Source of the DNA: Ruegeria sp. SCSIO 43209
GTDB taxonomy: Bacteria > Pseudomonadota > Alphaproteobacteria > Rhodobacterales > Rhodobacteraceae
Direction: 5' to 3'
Assembly: GCF_019904295.1 (NCBI RefSeq)
Contig: NZ_CP065359.1
Location: 1,761,001-1,825,000 of the forward strand
Length of the DNA: 64,000 nucleotides
Positions 53,817-62,601 of this stretch are shown here, in pieces (the first letter of the stretch is position 1; each line of letters starts with the position of its first letter). The position numbers were made by a program, and so were the translations under genes. The notes beneath the pieces are model-generated. The model saw only the letters and a program-made list of their open reading frames with translations. It had not been told where the DNA came from and made no database searches.

Positions 53817-55108
53817 CAATCTGCAAACGGGTCGGTCACCAGAATGGTGTCCTCCCGCTCCGGGCTGGTGGACAAAAGGGCGACCGGACATTCGATCAAT
53901 TCCTCGACGCGGCGCACGTATTTGATCGCGTTCGCAGGCAAGTCTGCCCAACTGCGCGCGCCTTCGGTGGATTCGCTCCAGCCCGGCATCTCTTCGTAAA
54001 TCGGCGTGCAACGTGCTTGCTGGTCGGCGGCGGTCGGCAGATAGTCCAGACGATCGCCATCCAGCCCATACCCGACACAAATTTTCAGCGTCTCGAACCC
54101 GTCCAACACATCCAGCTTGGTCAGGGAGATGCCGTTCACACCGCTGGTCGCGCAGGTTTGGCGTACCAGACAGGCATCGAACCAACCACAACGGCGTTTG
54201 CGCCCCGTCGTGGTGCCGAACTCATGCCCCCGTTCGCCCAGGCGTTGGCCATCTTCGTCGTCTAATTCGGTTGGGAAAGGCCCCTCACCCACGCGGGTCG
54301 TGTACGCCTTGACGATGCCCAAAACGAAGTCGATCGAACCCGGTCCAATCCCAACGCCTGTCGAGGCCTGGCCCGCAATCACATTCGACGATGTCACAAA
54401 CGGATAGGTCCCGAAATCGATATCCAGCAGCGCACCCTGTGCGCCTTCGAACAGGATTCGCTTGCCTGCCTTGCGCTTCTCGTTCAGCACCTTCCACACC
54501 GGTGCTGCGAAAGGCAAAATCTGCGGCGCGATCTCTTTCAACTGCGCAATCAATGCATCGCGATCAATTGGTTCCAACCCCAGCCCATTGCGCAGCGCAT
54601 TGTGATGGACCAAGGCCCGATCGACCCGCAGCGCTAGCGTCGCATCATCAGCCAGATCAGCCACCCGGATCACACGCCGACCAACCTTGTCTTCATAGCA
54701 TGGACCGATCCCGCGACCGGTCGTGCCGATCTTGGCCACCGAGTTCTGGCTTTCGCGCGCACGATCCAGCTCGCCATGGAACGGTAGGATCAGCGGGGTG
54801 TTCTCGGCAATCATCAGCGTCTGGGGCGTGATATCGACACCCTGCGCGCGGATCGTACCGATCTCTTTGATCAGGTGCCAAGGGTCCAAAACGACCCCAT
54901 TGCCGATCACGCTCAGCTTTCCACCGCGTACGACGCCCGAAGGTAGCGCATGCAGTTTGTAAACCTCACCCTCAATGACCAGCGTGTGCCCGGCATTATG
55001 TCCACCCTGAAAACGCGCGATCACATCCGCTCGCTCACTGAGCCAGTCGACGATCTTGCCTTTTCCTTCGTCGCCCCACTGGGCGCCGACAACAACCACG
55101 TTGGCCAT
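53816..55108 (-). CDS. purA: Adenylosuccinate synthetase
   Basis: 430 residues. GTP-dependent conversion of IMP and aspartate to adenylosuccinate, the committed step to AMP. Seen: [20 protein letters not shown] (catalytic Asp and P-loop-like GDEGKGK), the GGHNAGHTL motif with the catalytic His, [40 protein letters not shown] and [19 protein letters not shown]. Complete. It ends directly in the DUF2842 gene. The 220-base region upstream, toward the nitrile hydratase operon, holds a long inverted-repeat element and no gene. Confidence 0.98.
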   Translation of the reverse strand: MANVVVVGAQWGDEGKGKIVDWLSERADVIARFQGGHNAGHTLVIEGEVYKLHALPSGVVRGGKLSVIGNGVVLDPWHLIKEIGTIRAQGVDITPQTLMIAENTPLILPFHGELDRARESQNSVAKIGTTGRGIGPCYEDKVGRRVIRVADLADDATLALRVDRALVHHNALRNGLGLEPIDRDALIAQLKEIAPQILPFAAPVWKVLNEKRKAGKRILFEGAQGALLDIDFGTYPFVTSSNVIAGQASTGVGIGPGSIDFVLGIVKAYTTRVGEGPFPTELDDEDGQRLGERGHEFGTTTGRKRRCGWFDACLVRQTCATSGVNGISLTKLDVLDGFETLKICVGYGLDGDRLDYLPTAADQQARCTPIYEEMPGWSESTEGARSWADLPANAIKYVRRVEELIECPVALLSTSPEREDTILVTDPFAD

Positions 55109-55221
55109 ATCCGGTCCTTTTGCGCTGAATATTCAAACCCGGCTCATATAGCCGGGCACAGACGGCAGGGAAACCGATATTTCGCCGCAGACACAAATCG
55201 TGCTGCGCGCGATGCCTCCGG

Positions 55222-55321
55222 TGGAGGTGATTTTGGCCAGATGAAGAGCGGATCCCCTGCTTCATCTGGCCAAAAGTACCTCGGGGGAGTCGCCCGGACG
55301 GGCGGCGGGGGCAGCGCCCCC
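55222..55321. repeat. TTCATCTGGCC-type intergenic repeat, inverted double copy 3/4
   Basis: A minus-strand copy (55222-55246) and a plus-strand copy (55260-55282) of CTTCATCTGGCCAAAA...ACCTC face away from each other across 13 bases, followed on the right by GCCCG-GA-CGGGC and GGGGG-CAGCG-CCCCC hairpins. It lies between the nitrile hydratase operon's end and the purA start and could fold into a long cruciform. Confidence 0.8.
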
Positions 55322-55328
55322 TCTGCTT

Positions 55329-55658
55329 TTAGCGCAATTGTACGGGATGACCGTGGGGTGTTGTCAGGTAAGCCTCTTCCCATGCATTGCGAAGATCCTG
55401 GACATCATCAGTGGGCGCTTCCCCCTGCTCAGCCAGCAGCGCCTCCAAGGTCTCCAACCAAGCGTGAAAGTAATCGTCCCCACCATCCAGATCTTTTTTG
55501 AGGCCGTTCCGTTTCAAAGTATTGGAAAACCGTTCCGCCCAGTCCGGCCAATCAAACCGGCCCGCTTCGTTCAAGGCCACTGTTACCGCAAAAACCTGTG
55601 CGTGCCAAGGCTCAGCAAAAACCGGCTCGGGGGCCGAGTGAGTGATACAATCGCTCAT
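55329..55658 (-). CDS. Nitrile hydratase accessory/activator protein
   Basis: 109 residues related to the N-terminal domain of nitrile hydratase beta subunits: EPVFAEPWHAQVFAVTVALN, then DWPDWAERFSNTL and YFHAWLETLEALLAEQ. Such proteins (P14K or NhhE type) escort the alpha subunit and help deliver cobalt by subunit exchange; a chaperone role here is inferred from this likeness and the gene order alpha-beta-activator. The ATG overlaps the beta-subunit stop by four bases. The C-terminal ~10 residues after LRNAWEEAYLTTPHGHPVQL end without extra domains. Confidence 0.88.
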   Translation of the reverse strand: MSDCITHSAPEPVFAEPWHAQVFAVTVALNEAGRFDWPDWAERFSNTLKRNGLKKDLDGGDDYFHAWLETLEALLAEQGEAPTDDVQDLRNAWEEAYLTTPHGHPVQLR

Positions 55659-56332
55659 GCGGGCTCCAAATAAGACTGCCAGAGGTCCAGCACGACTTCA
55701 TCCGCCGGGTGCTCAGGGTTTGCCCAAAGTTCTGAGGCGGGAAACACGACCGCATATAGCGGCTCGGGGGCTTCACCCAACCCATGGGCGTTGGAATCCG
55801 GCAGGACATGAGTGCCATGCAGCCTGAGGATGCGACCCGTTGCACCCGCGGCATAGATCGGCAACCGGGTGTGGCCGCCATCAACCAGTCGATTGGCGCT
55901 CTGGCCCAGGGTTCGAACGGCTTGCCCGGTTTGAAACCGAACTGCGACGTTCGACGCGCGATCTGCGGGTCCGCCCTTGGCCAAGGCGCCTGCGACGGCG
56001 TCAGCCTTCAGGGTACGCTCAGTCAGAGGATGAACACCATCCCCGTCAACACCGCGCAAATCATCAAGCGTCAGTACCCCCTTTTCGACCAGAAGATCAG
56101 CCAGACCGGACATCCATTTCTCATAGTAAGAAAACCGCGCGTAGTCCGTAGGAGACAACCTTTCGCGCGCGTGGCGTGAGACATCGATATTCCATCGCCC
56201 CAGAAACCCCGCAGCGAGCGTTACCGCCAGCGCCCGACCGTGCCAGTCTTCGGCAAACACCGGCGCGTCTTCGGGTTCCGGGTTCACCGGACCATCACCA
56301 AAGCGCCCTCCCATATCATGTACGCGCGTCAT
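55655..56332 (-). CDS. Nitrile hydratase beta subunit
   Basis: 225 residues. Structural partner of the catalytic alpha subunit that hydrates nitriles to amides. Seen: N-terminal [20 protein letters not shown] with the family start (M-D-G-M/V-x-D-x-G-G/R), then [20 protein letters not shown], the helical [20 protein letters not shown], and the SH3-like C-terminal barrel including [13 protein letters not shown] and the end [13 protein letters not shown]. Both beta arginines that hydrogen-bond the oxidised cysteines are likely within the conserved central region but were not confirmed. It overlaps the alpha gene (by 4 bases) and the activator gene (by 4). Confidence 0.93.
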   Translation of the reverse strand: MTRVHDMGGRFGDGPVNPEPEDAPVFAEDWHGRALAVTLAAGFLGRWNIDVSRHARERLSPTDYARFSYYEKWMSGLADLLVEKGVLTLDDLRGVDGDGVHPLTERTLKADAVAGALAKGGPADRASNVAVRFQTGQAVRTLGQSANRLVDGGHTRLPIYAAGATGRILRLHGTHVLPDSNAHGLGEAPEPLYAVVFPASELWANPEHPADEVVLDLWQSYLEPA

Positions 56333-56943
56333 GACGGCACCTTGGGTAGCCCAGTGCCGACCATGCTGTCGCGGGTGACCAGCGCCGCCAATTCGTCCGC
56401 GTTCAATCCTTCTGTGCCCTCTGGGCGCATCGGCAGGACGAGGTAACGAATTTCGGCCGTCGAATCCCAGACGCGAACCGATGTACCTTCGGGCAAGGTA
56501 ACACCAAACTCAGACAGGACCTTGCGTGGCTCACGCACGGCACGGGCGCGGTAGGCGTCAGATTTGTACCAGCCGGGTGGAATTCCTAGCAGCGGCCACG
56601 GGTAACAGCTGCACAAGGTGCAGACGACCATGTTGTGCTGTTCAGGCGTGTTCTCGACGACCATCATATGCTCACCCTGACGACCGTAAAACCCCAGATC
56701 GGCCACGACCGATGTGGCGTCTGCCAGCAGTGAGGCTTTGAAATCGGGATCACTCCAAGCCTTTGCAACAACATGCGCGCCGTTCTGTGGACCTATCTTG
56801 TTCTGATAAGTATCGATGATTTCATCCAGCGCTGCAGGATCAATCAGACCCTTGCGGGTCAGAATCGTCTCAAGCGCTTTGACGCGCAGCGCGGGTTCGG
56901 GAGGCAACAGGGCGTGCGGGTGGTCGTGATCATCATGTGGCAT
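56329..56943 (-). CDS. Nitrile hydratase alpha subunit, cobalt type
   Basis: 204 residues. Catalytic subunit; hydrates organic nitriles to amides. The metal claw reads [20 protein letters not shown] (about 110): C-T-L-C-S-C with Thr after the first Cys, the cobalt-type signature (iron types have Ser). Two of the cysteines are oxidised in the mature family. N-terminal His-rich [10 protein letters not shown] is notable. Downstream the genes beta and activator follow with 4-base overlaps, but no amidase or nitrile-transport gene is adjacent. Metal type is inferred from the motif. A much longer open frame upstream is antisense to secG and was rejected; ATG 56943 starts the family N-terminus. Confidence 0.94.
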   Translation of the reverse strand: MPHDDHDHPHALLPPEPALRVKALETILTRKGLIDPAALDEIIDTYQNKIGPQNGAHVVAKAWSDPDFKASLLADATSVVADLGFYGRQGEHMMVVENTPEQHNMVVCTLCSCYPWPLLGIPPGWYKSDAYRARAVREPRKVLSEFGVTLPEGTSVRVWDSTAEIRYLVLPMRPEGTEGLNADELAALVTRDSMVGTGLPKVPS

Positions 56944-57094
56944 GAGGCGCAGCCTGCGCGACAGAACAGCGCTCTGTCCAGTCTCTTTGGTGTGATATGA
57001 AACATCACCGCACGTGATGCCAACTCGTGACTTGCCCCCGCTGGCAAACTTGCATAAGTACCACGCGATACACGCCACGCTGTACAGGACCACC

Positions 57095-57463
57095 ATGGAA
57101 AACGTCGTTCTCATCATCCACCTTCTTCTGGCCTTGGGCCTGATTGTCGTTGTGCTGATGCAACGTTCCGAAGGCGGCGGCCTTGGTATGGGTGGCGGTG
57201 GCGGCGGGGCCATGACGGGCCGCGCGGCAGCAACGGCGTTGGGCAAGCTGACATGGATCCTGGCCGCGTGCTTTATCGTCACCTCGATCACGCTGACGAT
57301 TCTGGCGGCCCAGAAATCTTCTGGCAGCTCAGTGATTGACCGTTTGGGCGTGCCTGCCCCGGCCCCGGCTGAGGAAAGCGCTCCGGCAGTCCCATCGGCA
57401 GATGAATTGTTGCCGCCGGCGCAAGGCGACAATGCTCCGCTGATCCCGCAGGCTGGCGACTAA
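57095..57463 (+). CDS. secG: Preprotein translocase subunit SecG
   Basis: 122 residues. Accessory subunit of the SecYEG channel. Two membrane helices ([20 protein letters not shown] and [20 protein letters not shown]) joined by the glycine-rich [17 protein letters not shown] loop containing the conserved [11 protein letters not shown], followed by a long Ala/Pro/Glu-rich cytoplasmic tail that is typical for alphaproteobacteria. ATG 57095 with AGGAC upstream matches the family start MENVV; the longer frame to 57014 is not supported. It precedes pyrG by 159 bases and has its own promoter region divergent from the nitrile hydratase genes. Confidence 0.93.
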   Translation: MENVVLIIHLLLALGLIVVVLMQRSEGGGLGMGGGGGGAMTGRAAATALGKLTWILAACFIVTSITLTILAAQKSSGSSVIDRLGVPAPAPAEESAPAVPSADELLPPAQGDNAPLIPQAGD

Positions 57464-57516
57464 GCCACAAAACCTAGAAATTCATAAGGGAACTGCAACA
57501 GCATCTTGCGGTTCTC

Positions 57517-57545
57517 TTGCGCTATGTGCGCGAATCCTTTATACG
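57517..57545 (+). promoter_or_regulatory. Predicted sigma-70 promoter of pyrG
   Basis: TTGCGC (57517-57522), 17 bases, TATACG (57540-57545). The start would be near 57552, exactly at the 5' arm of the leader stem described next. Confidence 0.5.
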
Positions 57546-57550
57546 TGAAG

Positions 57551-57610
57551 TCCCGTGATGCAGCGGTTTTTTCGAACCGCCGGGCAGCTAATAATGACGT
57601 CTCACGGGAG
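57551..57610 (+). promoter_or_regulatory. Structured pyrG leader that may hide the ribosome binding site
   Basis: TCCCGTGA (57551-57558) pairs perfectly with TCACGGGA (57602-57609), enclosing the hairpin GCGGTT-TTTTCG-AACCGC (57563-57580). The 3' arm carries GGGAG, the best Shine-Dalgarno for the pyrG ATG at 57623. A leader regulating CTP synthase translation is inferred. Confidence 0.55.
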
Positions 57611-57622
57611 CAGCCGAAAAAC

Positions 57623-59266
57623 ATGGCGCGTTTTATTTTCATCACTGGTGGTGTGGTTTCGTCCTTGGGCAAAGGACTGGCTTCGGCGGCGTTGGGATCG
57701 CTGTTGCAGGCCCGGGGATATTCGGTGCGTCTGCGCAAGCTGGACCCCTATCTAAACGTCGATCCGGGCACCATGTCGCCCTTCGAACATGGCGAAGTAT
57801 TCGTCACCGATGACGGCGCTGAAACCGATCTGGACCTTGGCCATTACGAACGCTTCACCGGTGTGGCGGCACGTAAGACCGACTCGGTCAGCTCGGGGCG
57901 GATTTATTCCAATGTGCTGGAGAAAGAGCGCCGTGGAGATTACCTCGGCAAAACCATTCAGGTGATCCCGCACGTCACGAATGAGATCAAGGATTTCATC
58001 GCGATTGGCGAGGATGAAGTTGATTTCATGCTCTGTGAAATCGGCGGCACCGTAGGTGATATTGAGGGCCTGCCCTTCTTTGAAGCGATCCGCCAGTTCA
58101 GTCAGGACAAGCCGCGCGGTCAGTGTATCTTCATGCACCTGACGCTGCTGCCCTATATCAAAGCATCGGGCGAGTTGAAAACCAAGCCGACCCAGCACTC
58201 GGTGAAAGAGTTGCGCTCGATCGGTCTAGCCCCCGACATTCTGGTCTGCCGGTCCGAGGGACCGATTCCAACCAAAGAACGCGAAAAGCTGGCCCTTTTC
58301 TGCAATGTCCGCCCTGACAGCGTGATTGCCGCACAAGACCTCAGCACCATCTACGACGCCCCGCTGGCCTATCACCGTGAAGGTCTGGATCAGGCGGTTC
58401 TGGACGCATTCCAGATCAGCCCGGCCCCCAAGCCCGATCTGGCCAAATGGGAAGACGTCAGCGACCGCATTCACAACGCCGAAGGCGAAGTGAAAGTAGC
58501 CATCGTCGGCAAATACACCCAGCTTGAAGATGCCTATAAGTCAATTGCCGAGGCCCTGACCCATGGCGGCATGGCCAACCGCGTCCGCGTCAAGATCGAG
58601 TGGGTCGATGCCGAGGTGTTTGACAACGAAGACGCCGCACCTCATCTGGAAGGCTTCCACGCCATCCTGGTCCCCGGCGGCTTTGGCGAGCGTGGGACAG
58701 AAGGCAAGATCAAGGCCGCTCAATATGCGCGTGAACACAAAGTGCCCTATCTGGGCATCTGTCTGGGCATGCAGATGGCCGTGATCGAAGCCGCACGCAA
58801 CGCGGCGGGAATCACCGAAGCCGGGTCCGAGGAATTCGACCACGAGGCTGGCAAAAAGCGTTTTGAACCCGTTGTTTACCACCTGAAAGAATGGGTGCAG
58901 GGCAACCACAAGGTCGAACGCAAAGTCGGAGACGACAAGGGCGGCACCATGCGTTTGGGCGCCTATGATGCGGTTCTGGCCGAAGGCTCGAAGGTCGCGG
59001 AAGTCTATGGCGGCACCCAGATTGAGGAACGCCACCGTCACCGCTACGAGGTCGACATCAAGTACCGCGACAAACTGGAAAAGGCAGGCCTGAATTTCTC
59101 GGGCATGTCCCCGGATGGTCGCCTGCCGGAAATCGTCGAATGGTCGGATCACCCATGGTTTATTGGTGTTCAGTATCACCCGGAACTGAAATCCAAACCC
59201 TTCGACCCGCACCCCCTGTTCCGCGAATTCGTGCGCGCCGCGAAAGACACCTCGCGTCTGGTCTGA
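57623..59266 (+). CDS. pyrG: CTP synthase
   Basis: 547 residues. Makes CTP from UTP, glutamine and ATP. N-terminal synthase domain (about 1-270): [20 protein letters not shown] with the P-loop, [20 protein letters not shown] and [18 protein letters not shown]-terminal glutamine amidotransferase domain (about 300-545): [31 protein letters not shown] with the nucleophilic Cys, and the catalytic His-Glu in [16 protein letters not shown]. The full triad is intact. ATG 57623 matches the family start [10 protein letters not shown]; 39 open codons precede it but belong to the leader. Confidence 0.98.
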   Translation: MARFIFITGGVVSSLGKGLASAALGSLLQARGYSVRLRKLDPYLNVDPGTMSPFEHGEVFVTDDGAETDLDLGHYERFTGVAARKTDSVSSGRIYSNVLEKERRGDYLGKTIQVIPHVTNEIKDFIAIGEDEVDFMLCEIGGTVGDIEGLPFFEAIRQFSQDKPRGQCIFMHLTLLPYIKASGELKTKPTQHSVKELRSIGLAPDILVCRSEGPIPTKEREKLALFCNVRPDSVIAAQDLSTIYDAPLAYHREGLDQAVLDAFQISPAPKPDLAKWEDVSDRIHNAEGEVKVAIVGKYTQLEDAYKSIAEALTHGGMANRVRVKIEWVDAEVFDNEDAAPHLEGFHAILVPGGFGERGTEGKIKAAQYAREHKVPYLGICLGMQMAVIEAARNAAGITEAGSEEFDHEAGKKRFEPVVYHLKEWVQGNHKVERKVGDDKGGTMRLGAYDAVLAEGSKVAEVYGGTQIEERHRHRYEVDIKYRDKLEKAGLNFSGMSPDGRLPEIVEWSDHPWFIGVQYHPELKSKPFDPHPLFREFVRAAKDTSRLV

Positions 59267-59295
59267 TCACGGGCCGATAACAGATTTGTACCAGT

Positions 59296-59320
59296 CGGCG
59301 CGAAATATCTTTACGCGCCG
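59296..59320 (+). other. Hairpin after pyrG
   Basis: CGGCGCG (59296-59302) and CGCGCCG (59314-59320) form a perfect 7-base stem with an 11-base AT-rich loop, 30 bases after pyrG. No T-run follows, so it is not called a terminator; it may protect the mRNA end. Confidence 0.45.
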
Positions 59321-59368
59321 GCGGTTTGCACGGTTAACTGCCGCCATAGCAGCGACAGGAGACCGGCC

Positions 59369-60145
59369 ATGACCGATCAGATTACCCAAGCAGAAACATT
59401 TGCCGCCCTGCACAAGAAGGGTGATCCGGTCATCCTCTATAACATTTGGGACCCCGGCAGCGCCGTCGCTGTACGCGATGCAGGGGCCAAAGCGCTGGCG
59501 ACTGGCAGTGCTCCGGTCGCGATGGCGCAGGGGTTTTCGGACGGCCAGAACATCCCGTTTGAGTTGGCGTTAGACAACGCTCGCCGCATTGTCGAGGCGG
59601 TTGATATACCGGTCACCATGGACCTCGAAGGCGCTTATGCCGAGGATACTTTTGGCATATCGGCCAATGTCAAACGCGCGCTGGAAACCGGAGTAATCGG
59701 CTTTAACTTCGAAGATCAGGTCGTTGGAACTAAAGATCTTTATGACATTGAAACACAGGCAGCGCGTGTCGCTGCGATGCGCGAAAGCTGTGACGTGGCC
59801 GGTGTTCCCGCCTTCATCAACGCCCGCACTGACATCTTCCTCAAAGCCGCTCCGGACACGCATGATCAAGCGATGCTGGATGACGCCATGGCCCGCGCGG
59901 CAGCCTACGCCGATGCCGGAGCCAGCGGGTTCTTCGCGCCGGGCCTGAAAGACGAATCCATGATCGGCCAGCTTTGCGCGGCCACCGACTTGCCGGTCAA
60001 CATCATCGCCCTGCCCGGCACGCCTGACACGCCGACGCTGGCGAAACTCGGCGTGGCCCGGATCAGCTATGGCCCGGTTCCCTATCGGCAAATGACCGCT
60101 TGGTTACAGGATTCAGCACGCGCCGCGCTGCAATCCGGTGGATGA
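59369..60145 (+). CDS. Isocitrate lyase/PEP mutase-superfamily enzyme
   Basis: 258 residues of the PEPM/ICL TIM-barrel superfamily. Seen: LYNIWDPGSAVAVRDAGAKA, then VTMDLEGAYAED with the magnesium-ligand Asp in DLEGAYA, GFNFEDQVVGTKDLYDIETQ (second metal-site region), FINARTDIF and ASGFFAPGLKDE. The catalytic KKCGH lysine-cysteine motif of isocitrate lyases is absent, as in oxaloacetate decarboxylase or phosphonopyruvate-type and carboxyphosphonoenolpyruvate-type members. The reaction is unknown. ATG with GGAGA upstream. It starts 100 bases after pyrG and is followed on the same strand by the DUF1330 gene, possibly in one transcript. Confidence 0.82.
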   Translation: MTDQITQAETFAALHKKGDPVILYNIWDPGSAVAVRDAGAKALATGSAPVAMAQGFSDGQNIPFELALDNARRIVEAVDIPVTMDLEGAYAEDTFGISANVKRALETGVIGFNFEDQVVGTKDLYDIETQAARVAAMRESCDVAGVPAFINARTDIFLKAAPDTHDQAMLDDAMARAAAYADAGASGFFAPGLKDESMIGQLCAATDLPVNIIALPGTPDTPTLAKLGVARISYGPVPYRQMTAWLQDSARAALQSGG

Positions 60146-60216
60146 TCCACTTTTAGGGGATTGCATTTCAACCTGTTCCTCCGCACCTTGCATCCGATAC
60201 CAGCGGAGGACACCTT

Positions 60217-60510
60217 GTGGCCAAAGGATACTGGGTTGCCCATGTCGATGTAGACGACATTGAAACCTACAAATCTTACATTGCTGCCAATGCGGCCCCA
60301 TTCGCCGATTACGGGGCCAAGTTTCTTGTACGCGGCGGCGAGAGGAGCGAGCCCGAAGGCAAGGCTCGCGCCCGCACAGTTGTCATCGAATTTCCCAGCT
60401 ATGAACAGGCGCTGGCCTGCTATGAAAGCGATGCCTATCAAGCCGCCAAGTCCTTGCGCGATCCGGTTTCGACCGGCGATCTTGTGATTATTCAGGGCTA
60501 TGAGGGCTAG
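60217..60510 (+). CDS. DUF1330-family small protein
   Basis: 97 residues from a GTG start with GGAGG five bases upstream. Dimeric alpha-beta barrel (ferredoxin-like) protein: AKGYWVAHVDVDDIETYKSY, LVRGGERSEPEGKARARTVV and the QALACYESDAYQAAKSLR helix, all typical of DUF1330 (often ascribed to monooxygenase-like folds, but without known catalysis). It follows the PEP-mutase-family gene by 70 bases. Function unknown. Confidence 0.85.
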   Translation: MAKGYWVAHVDVDDIETYKSYIAANAAPFADYGAKFLVRGGERSEPEGKARARTVVIEFPSYEQALACYESDAYQAAKSLRDPVSTGDLVIIQGYEG

Positions 60511-60551
60511 CACCGCTTGGCGCGCCTCGAATTACGGAATATCCTGCCGAT

Positions 60552-61001
60552 ATGTTGAAAAAATTCTTCCAGGCCTTTCGGCCGCCGCAACATGACAAAC
60601 TGCCCGATCCCGATGCCGAACTGGCCCTGGGGGCATTGCTGGTACGTGTCGCGCAGGCCGACCGCGACTACAAGCTGGAAGAGATCAGCCTGATCGACCG
60701 CATTCTTGCGCGACTTTATCAGCACAATGCGATCGAGGCCGCCAAGGTCCGCGCCACCTGCGAAAAATTGCACGCAGCTGCTCCGGAAACAGATACATTC
60801 GGCAAACTGATCCGCGAAACCACCGATCTTCAGGAACGCTTGGCCGCGCTTGACGCCCTGTGGGAGGTCGTGCTGGCCGATGGCAACTCGGACGAGGGCG
60901 AGGTCAAGATCGTCGAAGAAGCCCGCATTGCCATGGGCCTCAGCTTCAACGACAGCAAAGCGGCACGCGAGCGGATACAAAGCCGCTTGGAAGCGACCTA
61001 G
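60552..61001 (+). CDS. TerB-like helical protein (first of tandem pair)
   Basis: 149 residues, all helical, with the TerB/DnaJ-associated pattern: ELALGALLVRVAQADRDYKL, an EEISLIDRIL helix, and near the end LWEVVLADGNSDEGEVKIVEEARIAMGL, where DG(N/x) in a loop between helices marks the metal-binding TerB repeat. N-terminal basic LKKFFQAFRPP resembles a membrane- or partner-binding tail. The name refers to tellurite-resistance operons, but no tellurite gene is near. The next gene is a close paralogue. Confidence 0.8.
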   Translation: MLKKFFQAFRPPQHDKLPDPDAELALGALLVRVAQADRDYKLEEISLIDRILARLYQHNAIEAAKVRATCEKLHAAAPETDTFGKLIRETTDLQERLAALDALWEVVLADGNSDEGEVKIVEEARIAMGLSFNDSKAARERIQSRLEAT

Positions 61002-61022
61002 GCTATCTCTATATAAACGCTT

Positions 61023-61460
61023 ATGTTCAGTGATTTCCTGTCCCGGCTCACGCAGCCGCAGCCCGACCCGCTTGTCGAAGATGATGCCCGTCTGGCCCTC
61101 ACCGCCCTGTTGGTGCGTATCGCTCGGTCCGACAACGACTATGCCGATACCGAAATGGCCCGAATCGACCGCATCTCGGCCGAACGCTACGGCCTGTCGC
61201 CATTTGAGGCCGCAGCCCTGCGCGCCCGCGCCGAAGACCTTGAAGCCGAGGCGCCCGACACCGTCCGCTTTACTCGCGCCATCAAAGAGGCGATCGCCTA
61301 TGACGACCGCCTGGCCGTTGTGCAGGCCATGTGGTCGGTCGCACTGGCGGATGGGCACCGCAGCGGTGAAGAGGATTCTCTGCTACGCCTTGTCGTCAGC
61401 CTGCTCGGCGTGAGCGATGTGGATTCGGCGCTTGCAAGACAAAAGGCGGCGAAGGTCTGA
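61023..61460 (+). CDS. TerB-like helical protein (second of tandem pair)
   Basis: 145 residues, clearly related to its neighbour: MFSDFLSRLTQPQPDPLVED opening, ARLALTALLVRIARSDNDYA, ARIDRISAERYGLSPFE, then AMWSVALADGHRSGEEDSLL and RLVVSLLGVSDVDSALAR. The aspartate-rich loops that bind metal in TerB are kept in both. Gene spacing is 21 bases, so the pair probably arose by duplication and is co-transcribed. They may form a heterodimer; that is inference. No known partner gene lies nearby. Confidence 0.8.
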   Translation: MFSDFLSRLTQPQPDPLVEDDARLALTALLVRIARSDNDYADTEMARIDRISAERYGLSPFEAAALRARAEDLEAEAPDTVRFTRAIKEAIAYDDRLAVVQAMWSVALADGHRSGEEDSLLRLVVSLLGVSDVDSALARQKAAKV

Positions 61461-61491
61461 TCAACCGGCAAGCCTTTGGGCGTTGTCAGCG

Positions 61492-62070
61492 CTATGAATC
61501 GCTGCCTTCAAGCTCTTTCAGAAACTTGTAGTCCGTCGGTGGATCGTCACAGATGCCAGGCCCACACTCCAAAAGCGCCGAACCAGCGTTCGCGACGGCC
61601 AATGCCAAAATCAGGAAAAACGCTGTTTTGGCCAATGTACTTCCTCCGAAGCGTTCGGTTGCCCGAACGTCTGACGCAAGATCATACTGCTTCTCGAATA
61701 CCAGCATGATTGCGGTGCCAAGGATGATCAAACCAAACGCGACTCCCGCCCAGGTATAGAAGTGTAGGCCCAGAACCGGGGAGCCATAGTGCCCTGTTCC
61801 GGGCACGATATGCAGCAGGATCTGGCGGATCGAAACACTGATCCCAAAGATCGCCGCCACCAGCACGATGCCATAGTTTCTGGCGCGCGTACCCCATAAC
61901 AGGTTCAGAGCAAGCCCGAACCCAACGGCCACGAATCCCACGCGTTGGAGCAAACATAACGGACAGGGCAGTTCGTAAAGGACAAGCTGAAAGTAGAAGG
62001 CAAGCACCAGAACCAGGCAAACCGCCAGTGCACCAATCGCATTCATGTTACGAGCAAATTCAGGTGACAT
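61492..62070 (-). CDS. dsbB: Disulfide bond formation protein B
   Basis: 192 residues with four membrane helices. Re-oxidises DsbA-type thiol oxidases by passing electrons to ubiquinone. Seen: the first redox pair CPLCLLQR after the first helix (about 37), the second periplasmic loop with HYGSPVLGLHFYTWAGV, and a late CGPGICDD pair (about 171) near the C-terminus. The location of the second pair looks different from E. coli DsbB, where the two loops are between helices 1-2 and 3-4; here it lies after the last helix, like the DsbB variants of Rhodobacterales. The small DUF5993-like gene lies just upstream. Confidence 0.85.
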   Translation of the reverse strand: MSPEFARNMNAIGALAVCLVLVLAFYFQLVLYELPCPLCLLQRVGFVAVGFGLALNLLWGTRARNYGIVLVAAIFGISVSIRQILLHIVPGTGHYGSPVLGLHFYTWAGVAFGLIILGTAIMLVFEKQYDLASDVRATERFGGSTLAKTAFFLILALAVANAGSALLECGPGICDDPPTDYKFLKELEGSDS

Positions 62071-62079
62071 TGGACGACC

Positions 62080-62235
62080 TCACAGTTGAATCGTTAAGGG
62101 GGTCGTGGCGTGAAACTTCAGCCAGTAGGCACTCGCCAAAAGCGTCAGCACGAACAATGCGTATGAAATTCTGACCAGCTTAAAGTATGCCAGCACCATC
62201 GTGCCGGCGAACAATGCAAATAATAGCGCGATCAC
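62080..62235 (-). CDS. DUF5993-like small membrane protein
   Basis: 51 residues from a GTG start with AAGGGG six bases upstream. One membrane segment, or two closely packed (VIALLFALFAGTMVLAYFKL and ISYALFVLTLLASAYWLKFH), and the end HATTPLTIQL, which matches from memory the HATD-x-L-x-L-S-type tail of DUF5993 proteins found next to dsbB. A frame opening at 62307 adds 24 AT-rich codons that look non-coding. Nine bases separate it from dsbB on the same strand, suggesting a shared role in oxidative folding, which is inferred. Confidence 0.65.
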   Translation of the reverse strand: MIALLFALFAGTMVLAYFKLVRISYALFVLTLLASAYWLKFHATTPLTIQL

Positions 62236-62601
62236 AAGAAGCCCCTTACGTGAATTGAATTCGTATATTTCAATCTTTAACTCAAAACGAATTATTCCCA
62301 AATTCAAACAGTTTTGGTGATTGGATCAAGCCAGTTCAATAAATTTGGTTTCGCTGAGGATCACCTCGGTTGATCCGGAATCCTGTGACCTGAATCTCTG
62401 GGCCGCAATCAAGAGATTGATCTGGCTGACCTGTCGATAATGGTGCATCGAGTCACAGAATGCGCCCAACAAACTGACAGTTTAGACAGCGCGACCGCCC
62501 GATTTGGCAATTTCGCAGCGTGAACTTGTCAATTGCGCATTGCATTAGCCCGATTTTTCAGCCCTATTACCGCACCAACACCAATCATATCTGGACTGCC
62601 C

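Noticed and set aside
53817..54191. N-terminal extension of the DUF2842 frame
   Set aside because: It runs through purA in another frame; the short TGATG-coupled start at 53816 fits the 80-residue family.
56944..57432. N-terminal extension of the nitrile hydratase alpha frame
   Set aside because: The 163 extra codons run antisense to secG; the family start MPHDDHDH lies at 56943.
59296..59320. Terminator after pyrG
   Set aside because: A stable stem is present but no T-run follows; recorded as a hairpin only.
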